A DNA stretch of 64,000 nucleotides from DASVNK01 sp036383895 (GTDB lineage Bacteria; Verrucomicrobiota; Verrucomicrobiia; Limisphaerales; SXQI01), in assembly GCA_036383895.1 (NCBI GenBank), contig DASVNK010000071.1, positions 1-64,000 on the forward strand. The letters are read 5' to 3'. The translations under genes were made by a program, and so were the position numbers. Each line of letters starts with the position of its first letter. Position 1 is the first letter of the stretch. The notes below the pieces were generated by a model. The model saw only the letters and a program-made list of their open reading frames with translations. It was not told where the DNA came from and ran no database searches. Positions 16,683-25,894 of this stretch are shown piece by piece.

Positions 16683-18056
16683 TTAATCCCGAAGGACAGC
16701 GCGGAAATATCTTTGTTGAGTGATTCCGGCTCGCGATTGAATCTGCACAACGCGAGTCGGTCCAGTGTTCAGGCGCGCCTCGCCACTGGCTGTCGTCCAC
16801 GTCGGGCTACTTAAGGACGTGGTGCTTTGCAGGTCAAAGAAGGTATCTGCTTGGCCGCTGCGAACCTGGACAGCGAGATTCGTTGAGGTGCCTGTCGGAC
16901 GGACGAGCGTCAGTTGAAGCGCGTTCGTTCCGGTGTGAAGGACAATGCCAGTGTAGTAATTCGTCAGAATGCGCGGGTAGAGCCACCCTTGGTTCGCGAA
17001 ACCCTGCGCGCCACGCTGGCACATGCCCACGCCGTGCCCGTAAATGTAGTTGGTTTTATTGCTGATCGTCACTACGCAGCACTGCTCGCTCGTTTGGGAG
17101 CAATTAACGTGGCCGCTGCAGGGTCGTGATCGGCAGTACGGAACGACACCCCCACCCAGCCCACCCCGCCGGCAGGCGGTCAGCGTTGGGCCATCTTCGC
17201 TGTTCAATGTGAAGTCGCCGTTGCAACGGGCGGAGAAATAGGCGTTCGCGATTGTGCCGTTGTAAAGGAGCACCTGCTTCTTGGTGAAGAGTGAGGCGGC
17301 GCGGCTGAGCGTGCCATACGTCGAGCGATAAGCCTGCCCGCCATTGGCATAGCCCCGGGCGCGCAGGCGGGCCAGCGCGTAACTACGCGCTGCGACTGCC
17401 TGGCTGCGGAGAGCTTCGCGCGGGAAGCCATCGTTCATCTCGGCGGTGACCACTCCGGCGATATATTCGTCGAGATCCATCATTCCACTGAAGCCGGCGA
17501 GGTCCTCGACGTAGACTTGATTCGGCACATTCACGGCTGCGAAGGCGCGCAGATCGGGTTCGGGCACATCGATCATTTCTTGTTCGACGTAGTCGCTGGC
17601 CCGGACGACTTCCTGCGCGTCGACGAGTTGCTCAGCCTGCTGCGGAGTGAGGTTCTCACGAATCAAATGAAATTCGCGTTCAGTCATTTCCTCGTGGGTA
17701 ATCCGGAACATCGATTCCACCTGCGAAACAAAACCGCGTGCCAATACTTCAACGACGAATAACGATGCGTCATCGCCATCGAGAGACATGTTGGCAGTCC
17801 CGTCCGAGGCGGTGATCGTTTGGAAGAGATAAATTGAACCGCCGAGAGGCAGGAGACGCCGCTCGCCGTTTTCGTGCTGCTCGAAAACGCGCGCGCGGAC
17901 GGTGACCTTCGCGCCGGCGACCGGATCCATGGTGAGCAAATCAATAGCCCTGATCCGCAGTTCGGCTGCGTCCAGCGAAAAAGTGGTGAGTAAAAGCAGC
18001 GCGAAGAACGCGGCGCTGCGGACGTATTTCACCGCAGAATTGTAGAAACCTTCCAT
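16683..18056 (-). CDS. SpoIID/LytB-domain protein, exported
   Basis: 457 residues with an N-terminal hydrophobic segment (AAFFALLLLTTFSLDAAELR) consistent with a signal peptide. The SpoIID domain spans roughly residues 180-360: LDEYIAGVVTAEM, EALRSQAVAARSYAL, and YIYGHGVGMCQRGAQGFA, the last being the family's signature. SpoIID proteins are peptidoglycan-binding lytic transglycosylases or amidase enhancers. In non-sporulating Gram-negative bacteria they are taken to act in wall remodelling. About eight Cys residues cluster before the signature, which is unusual and suggests disulphides in the periplasm. The C-terminal 80 residues form a beta domain (LRPTGTSTNLAVQVRSG-like) common in this phylum. 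Confidence 0.88.
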   Translation of the reverse strand: MEGFYNSAVKYVRSAAFFALLLLTTFSLDAAELRIRAIDLLTMDPVAGAKVTVRARVFEQHENGERRLLPLGGSIYLFQTITASDGTANMSLDGDDASLFVVEVLARGFVSQVESMFRITHEEMTEREFHLIRENLTPQQAEQLVDAQEVVRASDYVEQEMIDVPEPDLRAFAAVNVPNQVYVEDLAGFSGMMDLDEYIAGVVTAEMNDGFPREALRSQAVAARSYALARLRARGYANGGQAYRSTYGTLSRAASLFTKKQVLLYNGTIANAYFSARCNGDFTLNSEDGPTLTACRRGGLGGGVVPYCRSRPCSGHVNCSQTSEQCCVVTISNKTNYIYGHGVGMCQRGAQGFANQGWLYPRILTNYYTGIVLHTGTNALQLTLVRPTGTSTNLAVQVRSGQADTFFDLQSTTSLSSPTWTTASGEARLNTGPTRVVQIQSRAGITQQRYFRAVLRD

Positions 18057-18228
18057 CGGGCGATATCAACTGCTCGCGCGACGCTGCTTGAAATCCGCCA
18101 GCAAACAGTAGGTGCAGCACTATTCTGGAAGCGCACACCGAAGGCAAATTCGGACAGTTGCCTATTGTTGGGTATTGGAGACGTGGCTTGCCGCGATTTG
18201 GCATGATGGCATATTGGGCCTCCCGGGC

Positions 18229-18304
18229 GGGCCCATAGCTCAGCGGTTAGAGCAGACGACTCATAATCGTTTGGTCCTCGGTTCAAATCCGAGTGGGCCC
18301 ACCA
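18229..18304 (+). tRNA. tRNA with CAT anticodon, tRNA-Ile2 type
   Basis: GGGCCCA (18229-18235) pairs with TGGGCCC (18294-18300), followed by A and an encoded CCA. The D-arm is GCTC...GAGC, the anticodon stem CGACT/AATCG flanks CAT, and the T-arm is CTCGG-TTCAAAT-CCGAG. The overall sequence resembles tRNA-Ile2 genes, whose CAU becomes lysidine-modified by TilS to read AUA, more than elongator tRNA-Met. The assignment relies on that resemblance. Confidence 0.88.
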
Positions 18305-18362
18305 ACTTCCAATCTCCTCAGTTCGCGACCGATCGCCTGCGAACGAATCAGCAATGAGCAAA

Positions 18363-19325
18363 TTACTGGGTCTCTCCGCGCGTTACGCGCATGAAAACTT
18401 CTTCCAACCCCACTTCATCTTCCCAAAGTCCAGTCAGCCTCGCCCCGCCGCGAACCAGCGTGTCCGCCAGAATACTCGGATCGGTGTCCTGGCTCGCCAA
18501 CGCCACCTTTAACTGCCCGTCCACTTGCGTAACCTCGGAAACTTCCGGACGCGCCTTCAACAAGCCCATCGCCTGCTCCGCATCAGCCGCAACTTTCACC
18601 CAATAAATGTGCCCCGTCCCCATCTGGTCGCGCACTCCTTGCACTGGGCCGCTGTAAATCAGTTTCCCCTTCTCGATGATCGCCACCCGGTTACACAGCG
18701 TCTGCAATTCGCTCAAGATATGGGACGAAATGATGATCGTCTTCCCCATCCGCTGCAGTTCCTGCAAAATCGCCATCATTTCAATGCGCGCACGCGGATC
18801 CAAACCGCTCGCCGGTTCATCCAGCAACAGCAACTGCGGATCGTGAATCAATACCCGCGCCAAACCTAACCGCTGCTGCATCCCGCGTGACAATGCCCCA
18901 ATGAGCGCCCCTTTCTTCTCCGTCAAGCCAACCAACTCGAGAACATCGTTCACGGTCTTCTCGCGCTGAGCCGAAGGAATCTTGTAACACGCCCCGAAGA
19001 AATCCAGATACTCGGTTACTTCCATGTCCTTATACACACCGAAAAAATCCGGCATGTACCCGATAATATGGCGCACGCGATCAGCATCCCGCACCACATC
19101 GTGGCCGAGGATCTCCGCCTTGCCGCCCGATGGCGCAAGAAAAGTAGCAAGGATACGCAATGTCGTCGTCTTGCCCGCGCCGTTCGAGCCGATAAACCCG
19201 AACAAATCGCCGCGATTGACCGTGAGCGTGAGCGCATTTAGCGCGGTCATGTTCCCGTAAACGCGTGTCAAATTCGTCGTCTGCACCGCGGGCACGGAAT
19301 TGTTCGGAGCTACTTCGATCGCCAT
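18363..19325 (-). CDS. ABC-2 type transporter ATP-binding protein
   Basis: 320 residues. Walker A GSNGAGKTTTLRIL, signature LSRGMQQRLGLARVL, Walker B LLLLDEPASGLDPR and the switch His in IIISSHILSEL are all present. The C-terminal ~90 residues match the extension of drug/gliding-type exporters (GldA, NatA class). The gene starts three bases after the stop of the 711-residue membrane protein on the same strand, so the two form an operon. No permease gene lies next to it, which is unusual for this family. The stop is followed by divergent non-coding DNA and the tRNA-Ile2. Confidence 0.92.
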   Translation of the reverse strand: MAIEVAPNNSVPAVQTTNLTRVYGNMTALNALTLTVNRGDLFGFIGSNGAGKTTTLRILATFLAPSGGKAEILGHDVVRDADRVRHIIGYMPDFFGVYKDMEVTEYLDFFGACYKIPSAQREKTVNDVLELVGLTEKKGALIGALSRGMQQRLGLARVLIHDPQLLLLDEPASGLDPRARIEMMAILQELQRMGKTIIISSHILSELQTLCNRVAIIEKGKLIYSGPVQGVRDQMGTGHIYWVKVAADAEQAMGLLKARPEVSEVTQVDGQLKVALASQDTDPSILADTLVRGGARLTGLWEDEVGLEEVFMRVTRGETQ

Positions 19326-19326
19326 A

Positions 19327-21462
19327 CTAAATTGTTTTATTCTGTCGCACCGGCAGCGTCAGCCGCAGCATCGTGTCCTGCTTGAACCGCGGCGGGTTGA
19401 AGTCGTTGATCCTCTCCGTCAGGCTGAACCCAGGCACCCACGCGAAAACCACTGCGTCCCCCCGCCCCACTTGCTGACTCAAGTCGAGTCCCGGCGGATA
19501 GATAAACGACCGACCATGCGTCGCCACATCGAGATATGAAATAAATGAAGCCACGGTCGCCGTGAGCGAACGATCTTCAATATGTCCGCCGGCCGTATCA
19601 CCGAGCGGGTTTCTGCGCAATTCGACCGCGCGCTGGAAGAACTGCCCATGCTCCTGCACAAAACCCGGCAGCGTGCTTCCTTTCCGATCGTCGATTCGAA
19701 ACGTCTTCTTCTCACCCGCGGGCACCTCTCCCAAATCAAAAATCTTCGACGCGATCACCACCCGCACCTGCGCCAGCGGCTTGTTCAGAAGATTTTCAAC
19801 GTCCACCACCCACTCCGATCCCGCCTCGCTCACGGTCGCAACGAACGGAATATCGTTCGTCACAAACCATTCATTCGCGTAAAGCGAGCTGGTCCAAACC
19901 GCCACATCCACATCCGCCTTGAAACTGTTTCCCTGGTGCACCACCCGCGCTTTGCTCGCTTCGCGTCCGCCCGACCGAAAATCCATCAACTCGCCGCGAA
20001 TCGTCGAATGTCCATCCTGTCCATTCAGCGGATATCGTGCATTCGAAGACGAATAAATCGAGATATAGGTGCGTCCCCGTAGATCGACCTTATCGCCGCG
20101 CGGCAGCACATCCACAAGGTTCAACTCATTCCACTCCGTTTCGCCCGCGCGCAATTTGTATCCGATGAAATAAATCAACAGCGAAAACAGGACCACATAA
20201 GTCGGGAACGTGATCCACGTCAGCATCTGTTTGTTGATCTTCTTCAGCCACCACTGGTCGAAAGGCCCAATCACCACAAGATAAACAACCAGAAGCAGCA
20301 ACAACCACGTCACCGGAAGCTTCTTAATTTGTCGGCTATCAATCAGCGCTCCGAATACCCCGTCAATGCTCCACCCCCCATACGAATTGAAATGCTCCAT
20401 CGACGTGAAGTGTTCACCATCAATCCCAGCCAGCTTCGCCCAAAAAAAGCTTCGCCCCTTCCAACCCCGAAACGGCTCCCGCTCAGGACTAAAAGTCAGC
20501 ACCGTCACCTTCCCCCGCCCTCGTGGCGCCTGCACCATCAGCGGCACATTGTCCGCCGTTATCAGCGCGAACCCATCCTTCACACTTCCTGTCGCCACCG
20601 GCATCTCTGCTTTTGCAAAAGCCGGATCCTCCGCCACGTCCTTATACGCATTCCCGCTCGGCTGCCGAAATTGTCGCGGCCTCCGCCGATTCTCGTCCGT
20701 CACCTGCTCTCCGCGAACGTAGGCCAGCACCTCTTCATCCACCCGCACGTTCCGCGTATCCGTCAGGTCCATTGGCAAAAACTGCTTCAGCCACACCGTC
20801 GCGTTCACGTCCGAAATCTGTTCCGCCGCCACAATCAAATGCCCACCGCCCCGCACCCAACCCAACAAAGCCGTCACCTGTTCCACCCGCAAATCAGGCG
20901 CCTTCTCCGAATTCAGGTAAATTGCGTTCAGCCCCTCCAGCGTGATTGGATTATCCGGAAATTGATCCACCGTGAACCGCGCCACCTCCGGCTTGAGTTC
21001 CTGCCGGTTCTGCTTCATTTCCGGAAACGCTGGGCTCCCCCCGAAATTCCTCGGCAACGCCCCCATCAATACACTTTCCCACACGATAAACTTCGTTGGG
21101 ATGCTCCGCCGCTCTTGAATCAACTTCCCATTCGCACCTAGCAACCGCCCATGCCACTCATTCCCGTATCGGTTCCCAGAGGCAAACATCGGGATCACAA
21201 TGCGTTTTCGGGTATTCGTCGGCAATTCCACCGGCACCTGCCGCAACTGTTCCCCACCGAATTGCCCGCCAGCCGAAACCTCAATCACCGCATTGAATGA
21301 CGGCCCATCATTGAAAATCTCGCAGACAATCGGGAACCAGTTCGCCTCGTGCACGTTCCCCTCATATCCGACATGCACATCGAACTGCAGCGCCGCGTGC
21401 GTTTGGCTGGAAGAAAAAAGCGCGAAGAGCAGCAGGAAAAAAAGTGCGACTGGCCTTCTCAT
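19327..21462 (-). CDS. Large membrane-anchored exported protein, partner of the ABC ATPase
   Basis: 711 residues from the ATG at 21462, giving a signal peptide (ALFFLLLFALFSSSQTHA). Residues about 25-360 form a periplasmic region. Around residues 195-230, LLGWVRGGGHLIVAAEQ resembles glutamine-amidotransferase-like domains seen in GldG/DUF4350-type proteins. Two transmembrane helices follow (VTWLLLLLVVYLVVIG and FPTYVVLFSLLIYFIGY). The C-terminal ~260 residues are again soluble and beta-rich. The coupled ATPase gene directly downstream suggests it serves an exporter or surface machine. It lacks the six-helix permease topology, so the true permease must be elsewhere or absent. Confidence 0.78.
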   Translation of the reverse strand: MRRPVALFFLLLFALFSSSQTHAALQFDVHVGYEGNVHEANWFPIVCEIFNDGPSFNAVIEVSAGGQFGGEQLRQVPVELPTNTRKRIVIPMFASGNRYGNEWHGRLLGANGKLIQERRSIPTKFIVWESVLMGALPRNFGGSPAFPEMKQNRQELKPEVARFTVDQFPDNPITLEGLNAIYLNSEKAPDLRVEQVTALLGWVRGGGHLIVAAEQISDVNATVWLKQFLPMDLTDTRNVRVDEEVLAYVRGEQVTDENRRRPRQFRQPSGNAYKDVAEDPAFAKAEMPVATGSVKDGFALITADNVPLMVQAPRGRGKVTVLTFSPEREPFRGWKGRSFFWAKLAGIDGEHFTSMEHFNSYGGWSIDGVFGALIDSRQIKKLPVTWLLLLLVVYLVVIGPFDQWWLKKINKQMLTWITFPTYVVLFSLLIYFIGYKLRAGETEWNELNLVDVLPRGDKVDLRGRTYISIYSSSNARYPLNGQDGHSTIRGELMDFRSGGREASKARVVHQGNSFKADVDVAVWTSSLYANEWFVTNDIPFVATVSEAGSEWVVDVENLLNKPLAQVRVVIASKIFDLGEVPAGEKKTFRIDDRKGSTLPGFVQEHGQFFQRAVELRRNPLGDTAGGHIEDRSLTATVASFISYLDVATHGRSFIYPPGLDLSQQVGRGDAVVFAWVPGFSLTERINDFNPPRFKQDTMLRLTLPVRQNKTI

Positions 21463-21607
21463 CTTTCGGGTGTTCAACGTTCTATTAGGTTGGTGCCAAC
21501 TGCGCAACAGGATTCCAAATAGCCTGGTCACAATTCTCGAGGGCACAACCATTTGACCGCACCTCCCGTCCGTTGCTCACGGTAAATCGCGACCCATCGG
21601 AAAATAC

Positions 21608-21640
21608 AAAAAGCGCCCGCTACCTTTCAGCAGCGGGCGC
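21608..21640 (-). terminator. Terminator of the outer-membrane barrel gene
   Basis: GCGCCCGCT (21613-21621) pairs with AGCGGGCGC (21632-21640). On the minus strand the stem is followed by a run of five T residues. It lies about 30 bases after the stop at 21673. Confidence 0.88.
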
Positions 21641-21672
21641 CCAAATAATAACTTGGTTACTTCAGCTTCCGA

Positions 21673-22194
21673 TTAACGGCCACCGATGTTGAAGCCGACG
21701 CCAACGGTGAAGGCGAAATGCCCGTCATCCGAGTTGTCCTCTGCATCATCGAAGTCTTTGAAGCGCCAGGCATATTCGCCCATTGCGAAGATGAAGGTGC
21801 GTTCATGCACGTACCACTTGAAGCCGATTTCAGGACCAGCAGCCCAGGTGCTTCCCTGTTCGGGATAGATATAGCCAATGTTCGCGCCGATGAACGGAAC
21901 GAACGACCCGAGAATGAAATGCCAGTCTGCGGCCAATCGCGTGCTGCCAGCCCATTCTTCATCCGGACCGGCATCTGCGAAGGTAATGTTCTGCCGAACC
22001 GCTAACTCGAAGTTCTGGGTCACAAAGTAGCCGAACGAGCCAGCCACCGAGTATCCACCGCTATCGAAGTCCTGGTCAGAAACGCCGCTGCCGCCGAGGG
22101 TAAATTCCCAGTCGCCAGCCTGCGGTTGCGCCATCACAGAAGTAGCACCCGCCAACGCAAGTGCACAAACTCCACTTTTTATTAGGTTTTTCAT
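21673..22194 (-). CDS. Small outer-membrane beta-barrel protein
   Basis: 173 residues. The signal peptide ends in VMAQ. The mature part alternates polar and hydrophobic residues in short strands with many aromatic residues (YSVAGSFGYFVTQNFELAVR, FVPFIGANIGYIYPE), and the last strand FAFTVGVGFNIGGR is near the C-terminus, as in eight-stranded OmpA/OmpX-like barrels. The start is supported by a strong AGGAGG eight bases upstream, rare in this window, which suggests high expression. No ligand can be predicted. Its long 150-base leader reaches back to the tRNA-Leu gene. Confidence 0.85.
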   Translation of the reverse strand: MKNLIKSGVCALALAGATSVMAQPQAGDWEFTLGGSGVSDQDFDSGGYSVAGSFGYFVTQNFELAVRQNITFADAGPDEEWAGSTRLAADWHFILGSFVPFIGANIGYIYPEQGSTWAAGPEIGFKWYVHERTFIFAMGEYAWRFKDFDDAEDNSDDGHFAFTVGVGFNIGGR

Positions 22195-22343
22195 CTATAG
22201 TTCCTCCTACGGGGCAAACATTCTCCGGGTCTCAGATTTTTCGCAATGGAAATCCCCCTGAAAGGGTTATCAGGAATTTCCCTACTAACACTCTCGGGTG
22301 TGACTGAAAAGGAACAGCTTCAACAGAAGCCAAAAAAGAAAAA

Positions 22344-22428
22344 TGGTGCGGATAACAGGACTTGAACCTGTACGCCTTACGGCACTACCACCTCAAAGTA
22401 GCGCGTCTGCCAATTCCGCCATATCCGC
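22344..22428 (-). tRNA. tRNA-Leu (anticodon GAG)
   Basis: Read on the minus strand, acceptor GCGGATA pairs with TATCCGC (the 3' arm is at 22348-22354 in plus coordinates), then A and encoded CCA (22344-22346). The D-loop GGCGGAATTGGCAGACGC and the long variable arm are typical of tRNA-Leu. The anticodon stem CTACT/GGTAG encloses TTGAGGT, giving GAG. It reads CUC/CUU leucine codons. Confidence 0.93.
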
Positions 22429-22633
22429 AACCAGCGTGGACCGCAAATAGAACCACGAAACCTGCCTCGCGCAAGTGAATTCCTCACTCAAAGCAACTTT
22501 TATCGGCGCGCCGAATATACAAACTACCGTTCCAAACGCAAATCGGCCTTCAGACTACAGCCGCGCTCCCCTTACTGTGAACACCCCAGCCTGTAAATCC
22601 CACGAATCCACTCAAAAAAATCTCCACCTGCCC

Positions 22634-23203
22634 TCACTTGGCCAAAGCTGGATTCTCCATGAACGCATAACAAATCATATGGCACACACCCATATGCGCG
22701 TCCTCCACCCGTCCATAATGCTCCGAATTGATCACCACCACCTTCTGCGCAAGTTGCGCCAGGCGCCCACGCTTCGCCCCCACCAGCGCAATCGTATACA
22801 TCCCGTTATTCACCGCCCAATCAATCGCTTTCACCAGATTCGGCGAATTCCCGCTCACGCTCAGCGTCATCACGATGTCCCCCGGCCGCGCGAAATTCTG
22901 CAACTGCTTCTGAAAAACATCCTCGTACGAGTAATCGTTCCCCAGCGCCGTGATCCAACTGATATTATCGTTCAATGATAAGCACCGAAACCGCCCCCCC
23001 AACTTGTCGGAAGCGCCTTTCCCCAAATCAGTAATGAAGTGCGATGCGTTCGAAGCGCTCCCTCCGTTCCCAAAAATAAAAATCTGTCGATCCAGCGCCA
23101 GCGCCTCCTTGAAAACGTTGATAATCTCCGCCACCGCCTCCACCGGAATAGAGTCCAACGCCGCTTTTTGCTGCCGAATATAGTCCGAAATCCACTCTCT
23201 CAC
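22634..23203 (-). CDS. gmhA: SIS-domain phosphosugar isomerase, sedoheptulose 7-phosphate isomerase type
   Basis: 189 residues from a GTG at 23203. FIFGNGGSASNASHFITDL is the GmhA/DiaA nucleotide-free SIS signature. VMTLSVSGNSPNLVKAI is the phosphosugar-binding loop. SEHYGRVEDAHMGVCHMI holds the conserved Glu/Asp/His of the GmhA active site. GmhA makes D-glycero-D-manno-heptose 7-phosphate, the first step toward ADP-heptose for lipopolysaccharide core. DiaA, a DnaA-binding paralogue with the same fold, is the main alternative, and no other heptose genes lie nearby. Confidence 0.83.
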   Translation of the reverse strand: MREWISDYIRQQKAALDSIPVEAVAEIINVFKEALALDRQIFIFGNGGSASNASHFITDLGKGASDKLGGRFRCLSLNDNISWITALGNDYSYEDVFQKQLQNFARPGDIVMTLSVSGNSPNLVKAIDWAVNNGMYTIALVGAKRGRLAQLAQKVVVINSEHYGRVEDAHMGVCHMICYAFMENPALAK

Positions 23204-23333
23204 CGCGCCAGCTTACCAACGCCCCGCCCAACTTCCAGCAGCAACCGCATTCGCTTTGTAGGAGACGACGTGAGCAGTCTTCTTCTTGATCACCAAACCG
23301 AGGGACAAGCTGCTACTTCGCAACTTCGCGCCC

Positions 23334-23783
23334 CTAATTCACAAGTTCCGCCAGCACCTCGTCCGGAATCCGCTTCGACAATTTCGAAAGGCAAAAGAAA
23401 TCCATCTTAGACTCCTTCGCGAACTGATGCAGCTCCTCAGCTACTACGTGACTCGCATCCACTGATCCCCTCTCCAGCAGCGCGATCAACGCCGCACCGC
23501 CTTTGCGACCCCGCTTCTTCCAAAGTTCCAGCCACGCCACCATTTCCGGCTCCAAATCCGCTCCTTCCGCGCGTGCAACGAAGACGATATCCGCCTCTAT
23601 CGCCTCCTTCGCTGCCAGCACCCGCAGCTTCGGACTTTTCAGTAACTCGGCATTCCACACCGATTGGTTCACCACGAACTCCGCCCCCAGGCTCCGGCGC
23701 AACGCACGGCAGGCCCGCGAACCGATCTCCGATCCAAACTTCGCGGAGTAGAGCACAAAAACTTTCAACCCAACGCACATCAT
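23334..23783 (-). CDS. Unrecognised Rossmann-like cytoplasmic protein
   Basis: 149 residues. The start at 23783 is well supported by AGGAGG six bases upstream. The pattern beta (KVFVLYSAKFG) - helix - beta (AEFVVNQSVW) - helix - beta (ADIVFVAR) - helix - beta (GAALIALLE) resembles a flavodoxin or TIR-like alpha/beta fold. No catalytic motif is visible. I recall similar unannotated proteins in other Verrucomicrobiota, but cannot name the family. It lies 130 bases upstream of gmhA on the same strand. Confidence 0.65.
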   Translation of the reverse strand: MMCVGLKVFVLYSAKFGSEIGSRACRALRRSLGAEFVVNQSVWNAELLKSPKLRVLAAKEAIEADIVFVARAEGADLEPEMVAWLELWKKRGRKGGAALIALLERGSVDASHVVAEELHQFAKESKMDFFCLSKLSKRIPDEVLAELVN

Positions 23784-23932
23784 AATCGTCCTCCTGGTTT
23801 TTCTTCGGTGCGCAGTATGTCAGATCAGAACTCTCCCGCTATGAGAGCCGCGCGAACTCTTTCCATAGTGGATTCGCCCACGACCAAAGAGAACAATTCC
23901 TACCGCCGCTCCGTAAAACTTACGTAGCGCCA

Positions 23933-25747
23933 TCACGGCACCACGCGCAACCGGTAGAATCCCATCTTCTGTGCTCCACTTTCCGCCGCCAAATAACTCA
24001 ATTCTGTCGCGGAATTTTCGGTTGCCACCGCCTTCCACTCCTGAAGATCGTCCGAAAACTCCAGCACCATTCCCGTTGGAAAATCCGAAGTGAACTCAAT
24101 TAAAATGCCCTCCGCAGTAATCTCTGGATTGCTCGCGCTGACCGTTGGAGACGACACCTGCACCAGCCAACTCCGCGACTCTAACAATCTCCCCAGCGGA
24201 TCGTTCCGCACGAACGCAGTCTCATCGATCACATTCACCCGCACGAGCCGCGTCCCACTCCCCAGCGTCGCCCGCGAAGCCGTAAACGACCTTCCGGTCA
24301 CCGCGTTATTCGTCACCCCATCCACCGTCCAGGTGTAAATCAGCGCGCCGATCGCCGGCTCCACACTTTCAACGCGCAACTCCAACTCTCCTCCGGGCGG
24401 CACCGTCAAATTGTTCTCCACCGGCGTTGACCTCGGGATTGGTTCCACCAGGGAATAAATCTTCAACAAATGCGTCTCGCGACACACCTCGCAAAACGGC
24501 ACGCTCAAATTCCGCATCCGGCAGTCAAACTTCGGCCGATACCATCCCGTGCTATGGAAATACGCGCCTTCAAACAACCCCACCACATTGAGATACGGGC
24601 TCTGTTCCGGCGTCGGCACCGGCGTCCCCGGCGCGATCCAACTACGCCACTTCACAAACTCCCGCCTCGTCTCCTTCGTCGTATTCGCCGCCTCGACGTC
24701 CGGATACCCTGAAAGATCATCCTCATACTCGTCCGCCAATCCCGCGAACGAATGTCCAATTTCGTGCAGCGCCAGTTCGTCAGAAAAATCGTTGATCGAC
24801 GCAATCGCCGGCACCCCGCCCGACCCGCCATATTCCGTATCGTTCACCAACAAGAGTGGGATGTCATACTGGGGCATCATTTCCGCCAGCAGCGCAAAAA
24901 CTTTCCCCCGCCCATCCGCAAAATTGGAATTCCAATTATTCGGAGGAATCGTGATCAACCGCTCCAGTGCGCCCACCCCATAACTGCTGTTAAAGTATGT
25001 ATCGCGATACGTCCCTTGCGCCGGATGATCCGACCCCGCCTGCGCCGATGGCGCAAAAATCGCAAATGCATTGAAATGATTTGAGTACTCCCGATACGGC
25101 GAAACATTCATCATCTGCGCGAACACACTCTTCGCCCTGTTCGTGAACGCGAACTCCTGCGCAGCCGTATACCCTTCTGCCAGCACCACCACATTCACCC
25201 GTAACTCCGGCGGCCCATTCGAAACCAGCGTGCTCACCTTCGCTCCCGCCGAAAACGCCCGCGCCTCGCCTTTTCTCTGGATCTCGTCCAGGGGCGGCAA
25301 CTGAATCTCCGTAATGACGTTTCGTGGCAAAACTTCCGCCCCGCGCTCAACCGCAGGCCGTTCTTCAAAGAATCTCACCGACCGTGCGCCATCCGCTGGC
25401 ACCCGTATGATAAACTGCCCGGCATCTCTCCCGACTTGAATTGTCCGCAACCTTCCCGCCTCAGCCACATCAGCAAACTCAATCCGCTCGAACTGGGGAT
25501 CCTCACAAGACCCGATGTAAACCGTTTTGCCCGCCTCGGCCCGGACCTCAAACCCAATGCCGCCGCCCTGCCCCTGTCCTTTTCTGCTCCCCTTCACCAC
25601 GCCGGCTGCCGAATCCACCTCAACCAGCCGCACCCCCGTCAAATCGCGCTCCAAATGCAAAAACAGAATCCCATTCGCCTCGGCGCCCAACATTGCGCAC
25701 CCCATAAGCCACAAGCAAACCGCAACCTTTCTTATGCCAATGAACAT
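23933..25747 (-). CDS. Secreted M64-family metallopeptidase (IgA-peptidase-like)
   Basis: 604 residues with signal peptide (VAVCLWLMGCAMLGAEA). LALHEIGHSFAGLADEYED carries the zinc site: His328, Glu329 and His332 of HExxH, followed by an Asp-Glu pair as in family M64. VVVLAEGYTAAQE and FNAFAIFAPSAQAGSDHP upstream are also M64-typical. Residues about 440-520 look Ig-like, and the last 60 (MVLEFSDDLQEWKAV to FYRLRVVP) form the C-terminal beta domain common to exported proteins of this phylum. Family members cleave host IgA in Bacteroides-related species; here a general extracellular protease is more likely. No neighbours clarify the substrate. Confidence 0.86.
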   Translation of the reverse strand: MFIGIRKVAVCLWLMGCAMLGAEANGILFLHLERDLTGVRLVEVDSAAGVVKGSRKGQGQGGGIGFEVRAEAGKTVYIGSCEDPQFERIEFADVAEAGRLRTIQVGRDAGQFIIRVPADGARSVRFFEERPAVERGAEVLPRNVITEIQLPPLDEIQRKGEARAFSAGAKVSTLVSNGPPELRVNVVVLAEGYTAAQEFAFTNRAKSVFAQMMNVSPYREYSNHFNAFAIFAPSAQAGSDHPAQGTYRDTYFNSSYGVGALERLITIPPNNWNSNFADGRGKVFALLAEMMPQYDIPLLLVNDTEYGGSGGVPAIASINDFSDELALHEIGHSFAGLADEYEDDLSGYPDVEAANTTKETRREFVKWRSWIAPGTPVPTPEQSPYLNVVGLFEGAYFHSTGWYRPKFDCRMRNLSVPFCEVCRETHLLKIYSLVEPIPRSTPVENNLTVPPGGELELRVESVEPAIGALIYTWTVDGVTNNAVTGRSFTASRATLGSGTRLVRVNVIDETAFVRNDPLGRLLESRSWLVQVSSPTVSASNPEITAEGILIEFTSDFPTGMVLEFSDDLQEWKAVATENSATELSYLAAESGAQKMGFYRLRVVP

Positions 25748-25841
25748 CTTCTGGACGCCACGCTGCCGAATCCCGGCCAGCGGGTCAACTGAACGAAAGT
25801 AGGCGACGGCAGGTAGATTCAGGGAGCCCAGCCGAAAAAAT

Positions 25842-25858
25842 CGCTAAAGGGTATTCCC
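25842..25858. promoter_or_regulatory. Candidate regulatory motif CGCTAAAGGG-TATTCCC
   Basis: The site lies 37 bases before the secreted-protein start at 25895. Its first ten bases recur exactly, in reverse orientation, at 35561-35586, where they are followed by TTTTGCCC. The G-run/C-run inverted arrangement resembles operators of NarL/FixJ-type regulators, by analogy only. Confidence 0.3.
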
Positions 25859-25894
25859 ATTGCAAATTAAATTCGGTAATCTGCCCACTCCGGC

